Shown here: piece by piece, positions 43,757-54,194 of the stretch
How positions within the stretch are numbered: position 1 is the first letter of the stretch
Layout: every line of letters begins with the position of its first letter
Assembly: GCF_000212355.1 (NCBI RefSeq)
Contig: NC_015496.1
Location: forward strand, 2,390,001 to 2,445,000
Direction of reading: 5' to 3'
From: Dokdonia sp. 4H-3-7-5
GTDB lineage: Bacteria > Bacteroidota > Bacteroidia > Flavobacteriales > Flavobacteriaceae
DNA: 55,000 bases
The notes under the pieces: model-generated
Databases searched by the model: none
Told to the model about the DNA's origin: nothing
What the model saw: the letters and a program-made list of their open reading frames with translations, nothing else
Made by a program: the position numbers and the translations under genes

Positions 43757-45475
43757 ATGATTCACTCTAAAATTCCTGTAGCACAATCTATCGTTCACCT
43801 TTGCTTAAGTAAAGGAATTGATACGGTTATTATATCTCCAGGATCCCGTAACGCACCGCTCACCATTGAGTTTACAAAAAATCCAAACATAAAAGCATAC
43901 AGCATTGTAGATGAGCGCTGTGCTGCTTTTGTAGCTTTAGGAATTGCACAACAATCTAGAAAGCCCGTGGCTATTGTATGTACTTCTGGTAGTGCTTTAC
44001 TCAATTACTATCCAGCAATCTCCGAAGCTTTTTACAGTGATATCCCGCTCATTGCTATAAGTGCCGATAGACCTATTGAACGTATAGATATAGGAGATGG
44101 ACAAACGATAAGACAAAAGAACGTTTTTGAAAATCACATTTTATATTCGGCAAACTTATACTCCGAATTAGTGCCTGTAAATGAGGTTACGGATACTAAG
44201 GTTGCTCAGAAAATAAAGGAGAGTCAGCGACATAATGATCAAGAGATTAATAAAGCGCTTAATATAGCGATCGAACAATCTGGTCCAGTACACATCAATG
44301 TTCCTTTTTACGAGCCTTTGTATGAAATGACAGATGTGGCGATAGCAAAACCTATAGAAGTAGCACCTCATAAAATTATTGGTCAGCTATCTTTAGACGA
44401 GTTACAACCCTATATGGATAGCTGGAATCATGCAACACGTAAGCTTGTAATAATTGGAGTACAAGGGCCTAATGTGATGGAACAATCATTACTTGATATG
44501 TTAGGTAATGATCCTAGTGTTATTGTTTTTACAGAGACTACATCAAATGTTTCTCACCCTAATTTCTTTACTCGCATAGATAACATAATCGGTAGTCTAG
44601 ATGACGACGGTTTCAAAGCATTGCAACCAGATATTCTATTAACCTTCGGAGGAATGGTAGTTTCAAAAAAGGTAAAAGCTTTTATTAGAAATTATCAGCC
44701 ACAGCAGCACTGGCACGTAGATGCAAAGAAAGCTTATGACACTTATTTCTGTCTTAATAAACATTTTGAAACTTCGGCTTCCCACTTTTTAGAAAACTTG
44801 CGAGAGCACACTTCATACACTAAGAGTGTTTACCAACATGAATGGCTTACTATACGAGAAAAACGTGATGTGCTGCATACAGAGTATATAAACCAAATGG
44901 AATGGTGCGACTTTAAAGCATTTGACCATATTCTCAGTGAGATTCCAGATCACTCAATGCTACAACTAGGTAATAGTAGTACTGTAAGATATGCACAGCT
45001 ATTTGATATTAATAAAACGCTTGAGGTTTATTGTAATAGAGGAACTAGTGGTATAGACGGAAGCACGAGTACAGCAATAGGTGCTGCTATGGTAAGTGCG
45101 AAGCCTACTACATTCATCACGGGAGAGCTAAGTTTCTTTTACGATAGCAATGCACTGTGGAATAAGAATATTCCGCAAGATTTTAAAATCATCGTTATAA
45201 ACAATAGTGGAGGAGGCATTTTCCGTATTCTACCTAATAAGGATAAGAACACAGATAACTTTGATGAGTTTTTTGAAACTACGCACGACCTTTCGGCAGA
45301 GAAGTTATGTGAGATGTATAATTTCAAATACTTGAAAGCAGATAGTGAGGAGAGTTGTGCTTTCGCGAAAGCGGAGTTATATGCATCAAATGATAAACCT
45401 GCTTTGCTTGAAATCTTCACACCGCGCAAAATCAACGATAAAGTGCTACTTGATTACTTTAACTTTATCAAGTGA
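43757..45475 (+). CDS. menD: 2-succinyl-5-enolpyruvyl-6-hydroxy-3-cyclohexene-1-carboxylate synthase
   Basis: Thiamine-diphosphate enzyme joining isochorismate and 2-oxoglutarate-derived succinic semialdehyde. Starting at the ATG at 43757 it has 572 residues; the frame from 43730 would add nine hydrophobic residues but lies upstream of the -7 box. Visible motifs: ISPGSRNAPLTIEF with the family start, CTSGSALLNYYPAISEA, and CNRGTSGIDGSTSTAIGAA with ITGELSFFYDSNALWN around the cofactor site. A palindrome site encodes CAFAKAEL close to the C-terminus. 2-Oxoglutarate is supplied by icd. Confidence 0.93.
   Translation: MIHSKIPVAQSIVHLCLSKGIDTVIISPGSRNAPLTIEFTKNPNIKAYSIVDERCAAFVALGIAQQSRKPVAIVCTSGSALLNYYPAISEAFYSDIPLIAISADRPIERIDIGDGQTIRQKNVFENHILYSANLYSELVPVNEVTDTKVAQKIKESQRHNDQEINKALNIAIEQSGPVHINVPFYEPLYEMTDVAIAKPIEVAPHKIIGQLSLDELQPYMDSWNHATRKLVIIGVQGPNVMEQSLLDMLGNDPSVIVFTETTSNVSHPNFFTRIDNIIGSLDDDGFKALQPDILLTFGGMVVSKKVKAFIRNYQPQQHWHVDAKKAYDTYFCLNKHFETSASHFLENLREHTSYTKSVYQHEWLTIREKRDVLHTEYINQMEWCDFKAFDHILSEIPDHSMLQLGNSSTVRYAQLFDINKTLEVYCNRGTSGIDGSTSTAIGAAMVSAKPTTFITGELSFFYDSNALWNKNIPQDFKIIVINNSGGGIFRILPNKDKNTDNFDEFFETTHDLSAEKLCEMYNFKYLKADSEESCAFAKAELYASNDKPALLEIFTPRKINDKVLLDYFNFIK
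45359..45372. repeat. Dispersed palindrome, site 16 (inside menD)
   Basis: GCTTTCGCGAAAGC, core 45361-45370; encodes AFAKA near the C-terminus. Confidence 0.95.
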
Positions 45476-45554
45476 TCTTTTTTAAGGATAGTTTAACTTT
45501 TTGTTTATCTTTAAGATGTAATAAAGAATTAACTAAACTAGTAACAATACAATT

Positions 45555-45896
45555 ATGAGCAAAAGAGAAGAACTCATCGCCAAATATGCAGATGATTTAA
45601 AGAACAAATGTGGAGTAACTCCAGATATGGATTTCCTTACAAAAGTAACAATAGGTTGTGGACCGTCTATCTATAATAAAGACTCATCTACAGTTTCTGG
45701 AGGTTCTGATTCTGAAATCGCTACTGTTAAGAATAACTTCTTAATAAAAAAGCTAGGTCTTGCAGATAGCGCAGACCTAGATAAGGCTATCGATAGTGTT
45801 CTTGAAACATACGGAAAGTCTAATCGTAATAAATACCGTGCAGTAGTATACTATATGCTAGCAAAGCACTTTAAGAAAGAGTCTGTTTACAAATAG
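45555..45896 (+). CDS. DUF2853 family protein
   Basis: A 113-residue soluble protein, rich in Lys and Asp. The start MSKREELIAKYADDLKNKCG and the end NKYRAVVYYMLAKHF are the family pattern. DUF2853 has no known function. It follows menD by about 80 bases on the same strand, which may be coincidence. A strong terminator comes after it. Confidence 0.85.
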   Translation: MSKREELIAKYADDLKNKCGVTPDMDFLTKVTIGCGPSIYNKDSSTVSGGSDSEIATVKNNFLIKKLGLADSADLDKAIDSVLETYGKSNRNKYRAVVYYMLAKHFKKESVYK

Positions 45897-45913
45897 ATTA
45901 CTCTTACAATATC

Positions 45914-45950
45914 TAAAAACGCCTTGACTTACCCTCAAGGCGTTTTTTTA
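45914..45950 (+). terminator. Terminator after the DUF2853 gene
   Basis: AAAACGCCTTGA pairs with TCAAGGCGTTTTTTTA around CTTACCC. It closes the menF-menD-DUF2853 run. Confidence 0.9.
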
Positions 45951-46042
45951 TGAGGTAACTATTAAATTACTTAATTTGTATTTGACATTGTGCTTGAAGT
46001 TTTATCGTTTTCTACCCTATAGATTAAGTCTATAGTAGATGG

Positions 46043-46072
46043 TTGTTTGTAATTTAAGTAATCGTATTTTTG
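46043..46072 (+). promoter_or_regulatory. Promoter of the CvfB-like gene
   Basis: TTG (46043-46045), 19 bases, TATTTTTG (46065-46072). An exact match to Bacteroidota promoter spacing; the ATG follows after 16 bases. Confidence 0.75.
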
Positions 46073-46088
46073 CATTTTAATTAAGATT

Positions 46089-46922
46089 ATGTTAGATATA
46101 GGAAAGTACCATATAATGAGAATAGATAGAGAGACAGAGCCTGGGCTTTTTCTTTCTAATGAAGCAGGAGATGATGTTTTGTTACCCAATAAATATGTTC
46201 CAGAAGAATATAAAATATGGGATGAACTTAACGTGTATGTTTATCTAGATCATGAAGAAAGACCAGTAGCGACGACTCTTAAGCCGTTTATAGAGCTTAA
46301 TAACTTTGGTTATTTAAGATGTACTGCGGTAAATGAAGTAGGAGCATTTTTAGATTGGGGTCTTGAGAAAGAACTTTTCGTGCCTTTTGCTCAACAAGCT
46401 AGACCTATGAAAGTAGGTAGCTGGTACATCGTGTATATGTATCTAGACGCAAAAACAAATCGTCTTGCAGCAACAAGTAAAACCATGAAGTATTTATCTA
46501 ACGATAATATTGAGGTAAAGAAATTTGATAAAGTAGAGGTGATTATTTCACACATTACAGAGCGCGGTGCAAATGCAATTGTAGATGGAAAACATAAAGG
46601 TCTTATATATAAGGAAGATATTTTTGAGGATATAAGAACTGGTGATAAACTTGAAGCATGGGTAAAGAAAATACGCCCAGATGGAAAAATTGACTTAGTA
46701 CTTCAAGAAGAAGGATATAAAAGTATAGAGCCTAATGCGCAGTATATCTTTGACGAACTTCAAGCAAATGACGGATTCATGACTTTACATGATAAATCTG
46801 ATCCGGTAGATATACAGAACCAATTAGGTTTAAGTAAAAAGAGTTTTAAAAAGGCAATAGGAACTTTATACAGAGATCGTAAAATCCTAATAAAGGAGGA
46901 TGGAATACATCTTATAGATTAA
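46089..46922 (+). CDS. CvfB-like S1-domain RNA-binding protein
   Basis: A 277-residue cytoplasmic protein of the CvfB/YitL family, with three S1-like OB folds and a C-terminal winged helix. ELFVPFAQQARPMKVG in the first half, HKGLIYKEDIFEDIRTGD in the third S1-like domain, and LGLSKKSFKKAIGTLYRDRKI in the winged helix are the family landmarks. In Staphylococcus CvfB affects virulence gene expression; in Bacteroidota its role is unknown. It has its own promoter and a strong terminator. Confidence 0.88.
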   Translation: MLDIGKYHIMRIDRETEPGLFLSNEAGDDVLLPNKYVPEEYKIWDELNVYVYLDHEERPVATTLKPFIELNNFGYLRCTAVNEVGAFLDWGLEKELFVPFAQQARPMKVGSWYIVYMYLDAKTNRLAATSKTMKYLSNDNIEVKKFDKVEVIISHITERGANAIVDGKHKGLIYKEDIFEDIRTGDKLEAWVKKIRPDGKIDLVLQEEGYKSIEPNAQYIFDELQANDGFMTLHDKSDPVDIQNQLGLSKKSFKKAIGTLYRDRKILIKEDGIHLID

Positions 46923-46942
46923 GTTTCCTTAAATAAGTAACA

Positions 46943-46983
46943 AAAACAGCAGGCAGCTCTATGAGCTGCCTGCTGTTTTTTTA
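46943..46983 (+). terminator. Terminator after the CvfB-like gene
   Basis: CAGCAGGCAGCTC pairs with GAGCTGCCTGCTG around a short loop, with flanking A and T runs. One of the strongest hairpins in the window; usable on both strands. Confidence 0.92.
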
Positions 46984-47008
46984 TATATGGATGTTTTTAA
47001 TTAGTTGG

Positions 47009-47425
47009 TTAGCAATTAGTGATAAGCTCATCACTAGTTACCCATGCAACTGCATTAGGAAGATTGTCAAATATTTCTGGTTTAAAGGGATAAAATTTGC
47101 TTTCAAAAATGGAAGACCTTTTACTAGTTTCGTTATAACTTACAATAGCAACCTTCGCTTTAGGGATATTAAAAGGCTCAGTATTCATAAGCGCTGTGGG
47201 AACAACAGCGTATGCGTTAAGTCTATTAGATATATATCCAAATGTGTCTAAATGTTCAAAATGATCTTTTATAAGTGATGCCAGGTATTGATAATTTTTT
47301 GTGTCAAGTAGTACACCTTCTTTAAACTCTGTAACAAGGTAATTTTTAAACATAGTTACAGACCCGATATCTAGATGATATATAGTTTCAATTTCTTCTA
47401 AAGACTTTAATTCCCTTATACTCAT
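47009..47425 (-). CDS. Unknown 138-residue protein
   Basis: A soluble protein with no signal peptide or membrane helix. The pattern (EIETIYHLDIGSVTMFKNYLV, NYQYLASLIKDHFEHLDTFG, KAKVAIVSYNETSKRSSIFESKFY) could be an alpha-beta STAS/SpoIIAA-like fold, but I am not confident. It has a normal start and codon pattern, and its strand and neighbours give no function. The shared terminator at 46943-46983 is available at its end. Confidence 0.6.
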   Translation of the reverse strand: MSIRELKSLEEIETIYHLDIGSVTMFKNYLVTEFKEGVLLDTKNYQYLASLIKDHFEHLDTFGYISNRLNAYAVVPTALMNTEPFNIPKAKVAIVSYNETSKRSSIFESKFYPFKPEIFDNLPNAVAWVTSDELITNC

Positions 47426-47556
47426 CGACTTTAATAGCTTGTTGTTGATGGCTCAAAGATAATTTGAATTACAATTTTTGGGATTGTAAGTTACTATATT
47501 ACTGCGGTTTAGCTTATGTATGTAATTAATCGATGATACATGTCACTTTGTCGATT

Positions 47557-48693
47557 TTAAAAAGTAATTTTTCTTGAAGTTTGTTTTAAAAGCCCTTCCT
47601 TATGAAGTAGTACAGAAATAGCTTTTAATCTCATATAAGCAACGCTCATATACACATAACCATCATAAGTAGTCTTTGCGGGATCTGTTCCCCATGAATT
47701 TTTTACTTTATAGTAAACAGTTCCATTTTGATCGGTTGCTTTCCCTGTGATATGCATTAGGTGGTCATCTGTAGTGTTGTAGTTTTCAAACTCCTCTTGT
47801 CTATACTCTTGAGAGATTGTTTTTTCTAGTTCTGGACCTAAGACGGCAATCCTCTTATTCTCATCATGAGAAGGAATCACGGCTACACCATGTTTTGAAG
47901 AAAATGTGAGTTCGCTCACATCACAGTCAAGTGTAACTGTAAACCCATTGTCTAGTGCGTGATCTATATTACTTATAAATTCATCTAGCGGGAGATTGTA
48001 CATTGATCCATTTGAAAAGTTATCAGGAATATTAAGTATAAATGAAGTGTAAAATGGATGGTACGTAAAAGAAGTAAGCGTCACATAGTTTTCAGGATTT
48101 ACTTTCATTTCTCTCGCAAACTCTTTAGGAGAATAAGTTTTACCATTATAATTAAATGTAGCTAAGTTTTCTCCTAGATACACATCTAGCACTTTGTTCA
48201 CGGCCTCTTTCCATTTTTTGCTCAAGGTGCGCCCAGGATTATCGACGTAGGTGTCTAGCATAGCATGTAACACTGCTACCATTTCGGCATGATTATGAGT
48301 TTCTTTTGTGTCAGCAAGTCCAGTATAAGCAGCGTCGGGAACTAATCCATAATTTGTTACACTATGTAATACATCATGAGCAAGCCCACCCTCAGAAAAC
48401 TGTGCGCCTCCTTGTCTCATTATATAGTTATCTGCTTTTTCTGGATATATATTCCTTACCGTATACATTTCAGACAGATCTACATTCTTGCCTGTAAGTC
48501 TAAGTATTTCACTTTCTAAAAAAGAAGATGTGCTAAAGCTCCAGCAGGTTCCAGTGACGCCTTGACTTATAACAGCTGTAGCTTGTAAATCAATAGTATC
48601 TGTAAAAATATAGGGAGCGGTGGTAACTTCTTGTGCGTAGTACGCTTTCGCGAAAGCAAAAACAACCATCACACTTAGTACTACTTTTTTCAT
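47557..48693 (-). CDS. C1 family cysteine peptidase (PepC/bleomycin hydrolase-like)
   Basis: A 378-residue exported papain-like peptidase. Signal peptide MKKVVLSVMVVFAFAKAYYAQ. The active-site triad is visible: C50 in QGVTGTCWSFSTSS (with the oxyanion Gln45), His in DDHLMHITG, Asn in VKNSWG. The spacing fits the PepC/bleomycin hydrolase branch. A palindrome site lies inside the signal peptide and encodes its FAKA segment, yet the peptide still looks functional. It is divergent from menB. Confidence 0.86.
   Translation of the reverse strand: MKKVVLSVMVVFAFAKAYYAQEVTTAPYIFTDTIDLQATAVISQGVTGTCWSFSTSSFLESEILRLTGKNVDLSEMYTVRNIYPEKADNYIMRQGGAQFSEGGLAHDVLHSVTNYGLVPDAAYTGLADTKETHNHAEMVAVLHAMLDTYVDNPGRTLSKKWKEAVNKVLDVYLGENLATFNYNGKTYSPKEFAREMKVNPENYVTLTSFTYHPFYTSFILNIPDNFSNGSMYNLPLDEFISNIDHALDNGFTVTLDCDVSELTFSSKHGVAVIPSHDENKRIAVLGPELEKTISQEYRQEEFENYNTTDDHLMHITGKATDQNGTVYYKVKNSWGTDPAKTTYDGYVYMSVAYMRLKAISVLLHKEGLLKQTSRKITF
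48644..48657. repeat. Dispersed palindrome, site 17 (inside a signal peptide)
   Basis: GCTTTCGCGAAAGC, core 48646-48655; encodes AFAKA at residues 13-17 of the exported peptidase. Confidence 0.95.
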
Positions 48694-48737
48694 CGGTCTA
48701 GGAATAAAGAATTATTTTTACGCTAAAATAGCATTTT

Positions 48738-49577
48738 ATGGATAAGCCAAACTGGCAAACAGCCAAAGAATACAAAGACATTACTTATAAGAAGAGTAAT
48801 GGAGTAGCGAGAATAGCATTTAATAGGCCAGATGTGCGAAACGCATTTAGACCTAATACTACAAAGGAATTATATGATGCCTTTTATGATGCAAATGAGG
48901 ATAGATCTATAGGTGTAGTACTTCTATCTGCTGAAGGGCCATCATCTAAGGATGGTGTATATAGTTTTTGCTCTGGTGGTGATCAAAAAGCTCGCGGTAA
49001 AGAAGGATATGTAGGAGAGGATGGATATCATAGACTTAACATACTAGAAGTGCAACGTCTTATACGTTTTATGCCTAAGGCAGTAATTGCTGTTGTTCCA
49101 GGGTGGGCAGTGGGAGGAGGGCACAGCCTGCACGTAGTTTGTGACCTAACACTTGCAAGTAAGGAGCACGCAATTTTTAAACAGACAGATGCAGATGTAA
49201 CTTCTTTTGACGGTGGTTATGGAAGTGCTTACCTCGCAAAAATGGTAGGGCAGAAGAAAGCAAGAGAGATTTTCTTCTTAGGTAGAAACTATTCTGCGCA
49301 GGAAGCTTATGAGATGGGAATGGTAAATGCCGTAATACCACATGCAGAGCTAGAAGATACTGCATACGAGTGGGCGCAAGAAATTCTTGCCAAATCACCT
49401 ATCTCTATAAAGATGCTCAAGTTTGCCATGAACCTTACAGATGATGGCATGGTGGGGCAACAAGTTTTTGCCGGAGAAGCGACACGTCTTGCATATATGA
49501 CAGACGAAGCTGTAGAGGGTAGAAATGCCTTTCTAGAAAAAAGAGCACCTAATTTTGAGAAGAAGTGGATTCCATAG
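48738..49577 (+). CDS. menB: 1,4-dihydroxy-2-naphthoyl-CoA synthase
   Basis: Ring closure of o-succinylbenzoyl-CoA in menaquinone synthesis; crotonase family. The 279 residues contain NRPDVRNAFRPNT, FCSGGDQKARG with the oxyanion-hole loop, VPGWAVGGGHSLHV and DVTSFDGGYGSAYLA, all typical of MenB and distinguishing it from generic enoyl-CoA hydratases. The length is normal. It lies about 3 kb past menD, with unrelated genes between. Confidence 0.94.
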   Translation: MDKPNWQTAKEYKDITYKKSNGVARIAFNRPDVRNAFRPNTTKELYDAFYDANEDRSIGVVLLSAEGPSSKDGVYSFCSGGDQKARGKEGYVGEDGYHRLNILEVQRLIRFMPKAVIAVVPGWAVGGGHSLHVVCDLTLASKEHAIFKQTDADVTSFDGGYGSAYLAKMVGQKKAREIFFLGRNYSAQEAYEMGMVNAVIPHAELEDTAYEWAQEILAKSPISIKMLKFAMNLTDDGMVGQQVFAGEATRLAYMTDEAVEGRNAFLEKRAPNFEKKWIP

Positions 49578-49599
49578 AGGATTCTTCAGAGTTTTAAAA

Positions 49600-49637
49600 G
49601 TAATAACCCGTTCAATATGATTGAACGGGTTATTTTA
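49600..49637. terminator. Bidirectional terminator between menB and the M42 peptidase gene
   Basis: AATAACCCGTTCAAT pairs with ATTGAACGGGTTATT around a short loop, with T after it on both strands. It lies between two convergent genes. A degenerate palindrome copy (TTTTTCGCTAAAGCGG) follows at about 49643-49658. Confidence 0.9.
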
Positions 49638-49660
49638 TTTCAATTTTTCGCTAAAGCGGA

Positions 49661-50749
49661 TTATTCAAAATAAGAGAATGTCTCACCATCTTCTATAGTA
49701 AGTAGCGTTTCATATATAAGTTTAATCACATTTTCTACATCTTCACGGTGCACCATTTCTACAGTAGTGTGCATATATCTTAATGGTAGTGATATAAGGG
49801 CAGAGGCTACGCCGCTACCGCTATAAGCAAATGCATCTGTATCTGTACCCGTAGCACGAGAAAGTGCAGCTCTCTGGAAAGGAAGTTTATTCTTTTCGGC
49901 TGTTTCTGTAATACGATCACGTAGCTTTTGCTGTACCGCAGGAGCATAAGCGATCACGGGTCCTTTACCTAGTTCTACATGTCCTTGCTTTTTCATCTCT
50001 ATCATAGGCGTTGTGGTGTCATGAGTTACATCTGTAACGATTGCCACATTAGGCTTGATGCGCTCTGCAATCATTTGTGCCCCACGTAACCCTATTTCCT
50101 CTTGTACAGAATTTGTAATATAAAGACCAAAAGGTAAGGTCTTTTTATTCTCATGAAGTAGTCTAGCAACTTCTGCAATCATAAAGCCACCTGCACGATT
50201 ATCTATCGCACGGCACACAAATTTATTTCCGTTTAAAACATGGAACGTATCTGGGTAAGTGATTACACAGCCCACAAATATGCCCATTTTTTCAACTTCT
50301 TCTTTATCTGCTGCGCCTACATCTATAAAAATGTTATCAGGTTTTGGAGCTTCTTCTTTAGACTTATCGCGAGTGTGAATTGCTGGCCACCCAAAAACTC
50401 CTTTTACAATGCCATCCTTAGTGTGCACATTTACAATCTTAGAGGGAGCAATCTGGTGATCACTACCGCCATTACGTATTACATATATAAGTCCGTTATC
50501 TGCTATATAATTTACATACCAAGATATTTCGTCTGCATGTCCTTCTATTACTACTTTATATTTTGCGTCTGGATTAATTACTGCAACTGCAGTTCCATAG
50601 GTATCTGTGATAAATTCATCTACATAAGGAGTGAGATAATCCATCCACAACTTTTGACCGTCCCACTCATAACCAGTAGGAGCAGCGTTGTTGAGGTAAC
50701 GTTCGAGAAAGTCTAGAGACTTTTTATTTAAAATGCTTTTTGAAGCCAT
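49661..50749 (-). CDS. M42 family metallopeptidase
   Basis: A 362-residue cytoplasmic aminopeptidase-type enzyme with a two-metal site; relatives form large tetrahedral complexes. H71 and D73 in EGHADEISW, the bridging Asp in CRAIDNRAGG, the Glu pair in SVQEEIGLRGAQ, Asp in VTDVTHDTT and the late His in RYMHTTVEMVH are the expected ligands and catalytic Glu. No signal peptide. It is convergent with menB and divergent from the DUF4294 gene; the two-gene neighbourhood is common in Flavobacteriia. Confidence 0.88.
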   Translation of the reverse strand: MASKSILNKKSLDFLERYLNNAAPTGYEWDGQKLWMDYLTPYVDEFITDTYGTAVAVINPDAKYKVVIEGHADEISWYVNYIADNGLIYVIRNGGSDHQIAPSKIVNVHTKDGIVKGVFGWPAIHTRDKSKEEAPKPDNIFIDVGAADKEEVEKMGIFVGCVITYPDTFHVLNGNKFVCRAIDNRAGGFMIAEVARLLHENKKTLPFGLYITNSVQEEIGLRGAQMIAERIKPNVAIVTDVTHDTTTPMIEMKKQGHVELGKGPVIAYAPAVQQKLRDRITETAEKNKLPFQRAALSRATGTDTDAFAYSGSGVASALISLPLRYMHTTVEMVHREDVENVIKLIYETLLTIEDGETFSYFE

Positions 50750-50856
50750 AGAATAATATTTTCTTTAAAAGTAAGAATATTAACCAAGAGTTTATAACGT
50801 TATAGAGGTCTAATACCTAATTTTGGAACGATTTTAGCTTAAAGCGAAAGAAAAAG

Positions 50857-51537
50857 ATGCGCATACATAATCTTCTATATATAATAGTATTCATAGCAGG
50901 GTTTGCTCAAGCCCAAGAAACTCCTGTAGATTCGACAGAGGTAGCAATTGAATATTACATCATTCAGGGAGACACCATCCCAAGGAGCGCTATAGATCTT
51001 AATGAGGTTATCGTTTTTAAAAGATTAAAATTTGATAACAAAGAAGACCGCAGACGCTATTTAATATTACGCCGAAAAACCAGAAAGGTTTTTCCTTACG
51101 CAAAACTTGCTGCAGATAGGCTTGTGGAATTAAATAGTAGATTAGATTCTATAGAGGGTAAACGCGCAAGAAAGAAGTACACAAAAATCATTCATAAATA
51201 TTTAGAAGGAGAATTTTCGGCAGAGCTTAAGAAACTCACACGCACCGAAGGACAAATACTTATTAAGCTCATACACCGTCAAACAGGCGAGACAGCATTC
51301 GAATTGATAAAGAGGTTGCGTAGCGGTTGGAGAGCATTCTGGTACAATACTACCGCCAGTGCTTTTGACATATCACTTAAGAGAGAGTTTGATCCAGTAA
51401 ACGAGGAAGAAGATTTCCTTATAGAAGATATACTGCAACGCTCTTTTCAATCAAGAATTCTAGAAACACAGCCTAGCGCTTTAGACTTTGAGTTTTTAGA
51501 ATTATCAGATAAGTGGAAGGAGAAAGGAGTAGAGTAA
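50857..51537 (+). CDS. DUF4294 family protein
   Basis: A 226-residue exported protein: signal peptide MRIHNLLYIIVFIAGFAQAQ, then a segment YIIQGDTIPRSAIDLNEVIVFKRLKFDNKEDRRRYLILRR, an Arg/Lys-rich helix-rich region (YPYAKLAADRLVE-like), and the conserved HRQTGETAFELIKRLRSGWRAFWYN. Family function is unknown; it is restricted to Bacteroidota. It is the last protein gene before the rRNA operon, and a palindrome site lies about 35 bases past its stop. Confidence 0.85.
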   Translation: MRIHNLLYIIVFIAGFAQAQETPVDSTEVAIEYYIIQGDTIPRSAIDLNEVIVFKRLKFDNKEDRRRYLILRRKTRKVFPYAKLAADRLVELNSRLDSIEGKRARKKYTKIIHKYLEGEFSAELKKLTRTEGQILIKLIHRQTGETAFELIKRLRSGWRAFWYNTTASAFDISLKREFDPVNEEEDFLIEDILQRSFQSRILETQPSALDFEFLELSDKWKEKGVE

Positions 51538-51572
51538 TAGCATACCTATTATATGGTATAATTACCCTGTAT

Positions 51573-51588
51573 CGCTTTCGCGAAAATA
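51573..51588. repeat. Dispersed palindrome, site 18
   Basis: CGC, core 51576-51585, then AT: the asymmetric form, about 35 bases after the DUF4294 stop. Confidence 0.9.
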
Positions 51589-51772
51589 TCTAGGGTGGTT
51601 TTTGCAGCTATTTGATGTTTGCTGAGGTAGGAATTGCTAGTTTCTCTGAGTTTATGGAGTATAAAACAGGGTTCTTTTATGGTTGTTGAGGTGTCATTTA
51701 AGTTATTTTAAAAGCTACTTCTTGTATTTACAGCGAGTTGCATATTTCCTTAAAATTTTCTTAAGAATATTC

Positions 51773-51802
51773 TTGTCAGATTAGAACTTCGGTGTATCTT
51801 TG
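51773..51802 (+). promoter_or_regulatory. rRNA promoter P1
   Basis: TTG (51773-51775), exactly 19 bases, TATCTTTG (51795-51802). The next bases, CCACCCGCTTA, are shared with P3, and the start of the transcript can form a small hairpin CCGCTT/AAGCGG (51807-51824). Confidence 0.8.
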
Positions 51803-51889
51803 CCACCCGCTTAACAGCAAGCGGTTGTTCTTTTAAATGTCTTCAAAAAGTTTGTTTTTATTTCTTCAAATTATTTTTCAAAAGATAGT

Positions 51890-51918
51890 TTGTGATTAGG
51901 AAAAAGGTTGTAGTTTTG
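51890..51918 (+). promoter_or_regulatory. rRNA promoter P2
   Basis: TTG (51890-51892), 18 bases, TAGTTTTG (51911-51918), followed by CAGCCGCTAACA. Confidence 0.75.
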
Positions 51919-52020
51919 CAGCCGCTAACAACTGGAGGTTATTTGGGAGTTATGTTCATTGCGATTGTTACTTAGTTTTAGAGGTTGAAAATTAAATTTT
52001 CGATTATTTTTAAGATTAAG

Positions 52021-52050
52021 TTGTGAGTTTAAAAAACAGTTGTATATTTG
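52021..52050 (+). promoter_or_regulatory. rRNA promoter P3
   Basis: TTG (52021-52023), 19 bases, TATATTTG (52043-52050), followed by CACCCGCTTAGAG. All three -33 elements extend as TTGTNA. Confidence 0.8.
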
Positions 52051-52191
52051 CACCCGCTTAGAGAAACAGTAATATATCTAGCGAAGTTCAAAAGTTTTTA
52101 TTGAGATGTTTTGGAAGATTAGTTATTCTAATTTGAGGTTCGAATCCTTAGCATTTGCAAGAGTTTTCTGCTATTAATAGTGGTAGAGAAA

Positions 52192-52209
52192 GTTCATTGA
52201 TTTATTGAA
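52192..52209 (+). promoter_or_regulatory. boxA-like antitermination element, 16S leader
   Basis: GTTCATTGATTTATTGA, nearly the same as GTTCATTGACATATTG at 54505-54520 before 23S. Position and sequence suggest the site for NusB/S10 antitermination. Confidence 0.55.
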
Positions 52210-52322
52210 TTGACAGCGCGTATTAATACCTTCGGGTATTATTACAAAGAATTTGAAAACTAGAAGTTTATTATTGACCAGATATTTCGAGTCGTGAGGA
52301 GTTAAATTTATTTACAATACAC

Positions 52323-53845
<1,523 letters not shown>

Positions 53846-54056
53846 TAGAGCTTGTCCCTGTTATTGTGCGTTATATATTTATATGTAACAATATCAATAA
53901 TACACAGCAAACGACTTACGACCGAAAGGTTAAAATAGGTTTTAGTTTTCAATAGCTGTCGATTTAATTTTAATAAACAAGTAAATAGTAGTTAGACTTT
54001 AGTATTGAGTTTTTTACTTAAGACTATTACTTAACAACTATAGATTGTTTAATTAC

Positions 54057-54130
54057 AGTCTCATAGCTCAGCTGGTTAGAGCGCTACACTGATAATGTAG
54101 AGGTCGGCAGTTCGAGTCTGCCTGAGACTA
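54057..54130 (+). tRNA. tRNA-Ile (GAT)
   Basis: A 74-base cloverleaf in the 16S-23S spacer: acceptor AGTCTCA/TGAGACT, anticodon loop CTGATAA with anticodon GAT, T loop TTCGAGT. CCA is not encoded. The GAT anticodon reads AUC and AUU. Confidence 0.95.
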
Positions 54131-54180
54131 CTAATTAATAAGTAGACATATTTTAAAAGATATGTTTGATTGTTAGTTGT

Positions 54181-54194
54181 GCTTTCGCGAAAGC
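54181..54194. repeat. Dispersed palindrome, site 19 (rRNA spacer)
   Basis: GCTTTCGCGAAAGC, core 54183-54192, between the tRNA-Ile and tRNA-Ala genes and so present in the rRNA precursor as a hairpin. Confidence 0.95.

Larger units (their letters stand above)
51538..52322 (+). other. rRNA operon promoter and leader region
   Basis: About 785 bases without a protein gene. They hold a palindrome site (51573), three tandem consensus promoters (51773-52050) and a leader with a boxA-like element (52192-52209) before 16S. No terminator for the DUF4294 gene was recognised. Confidence 0.8.
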
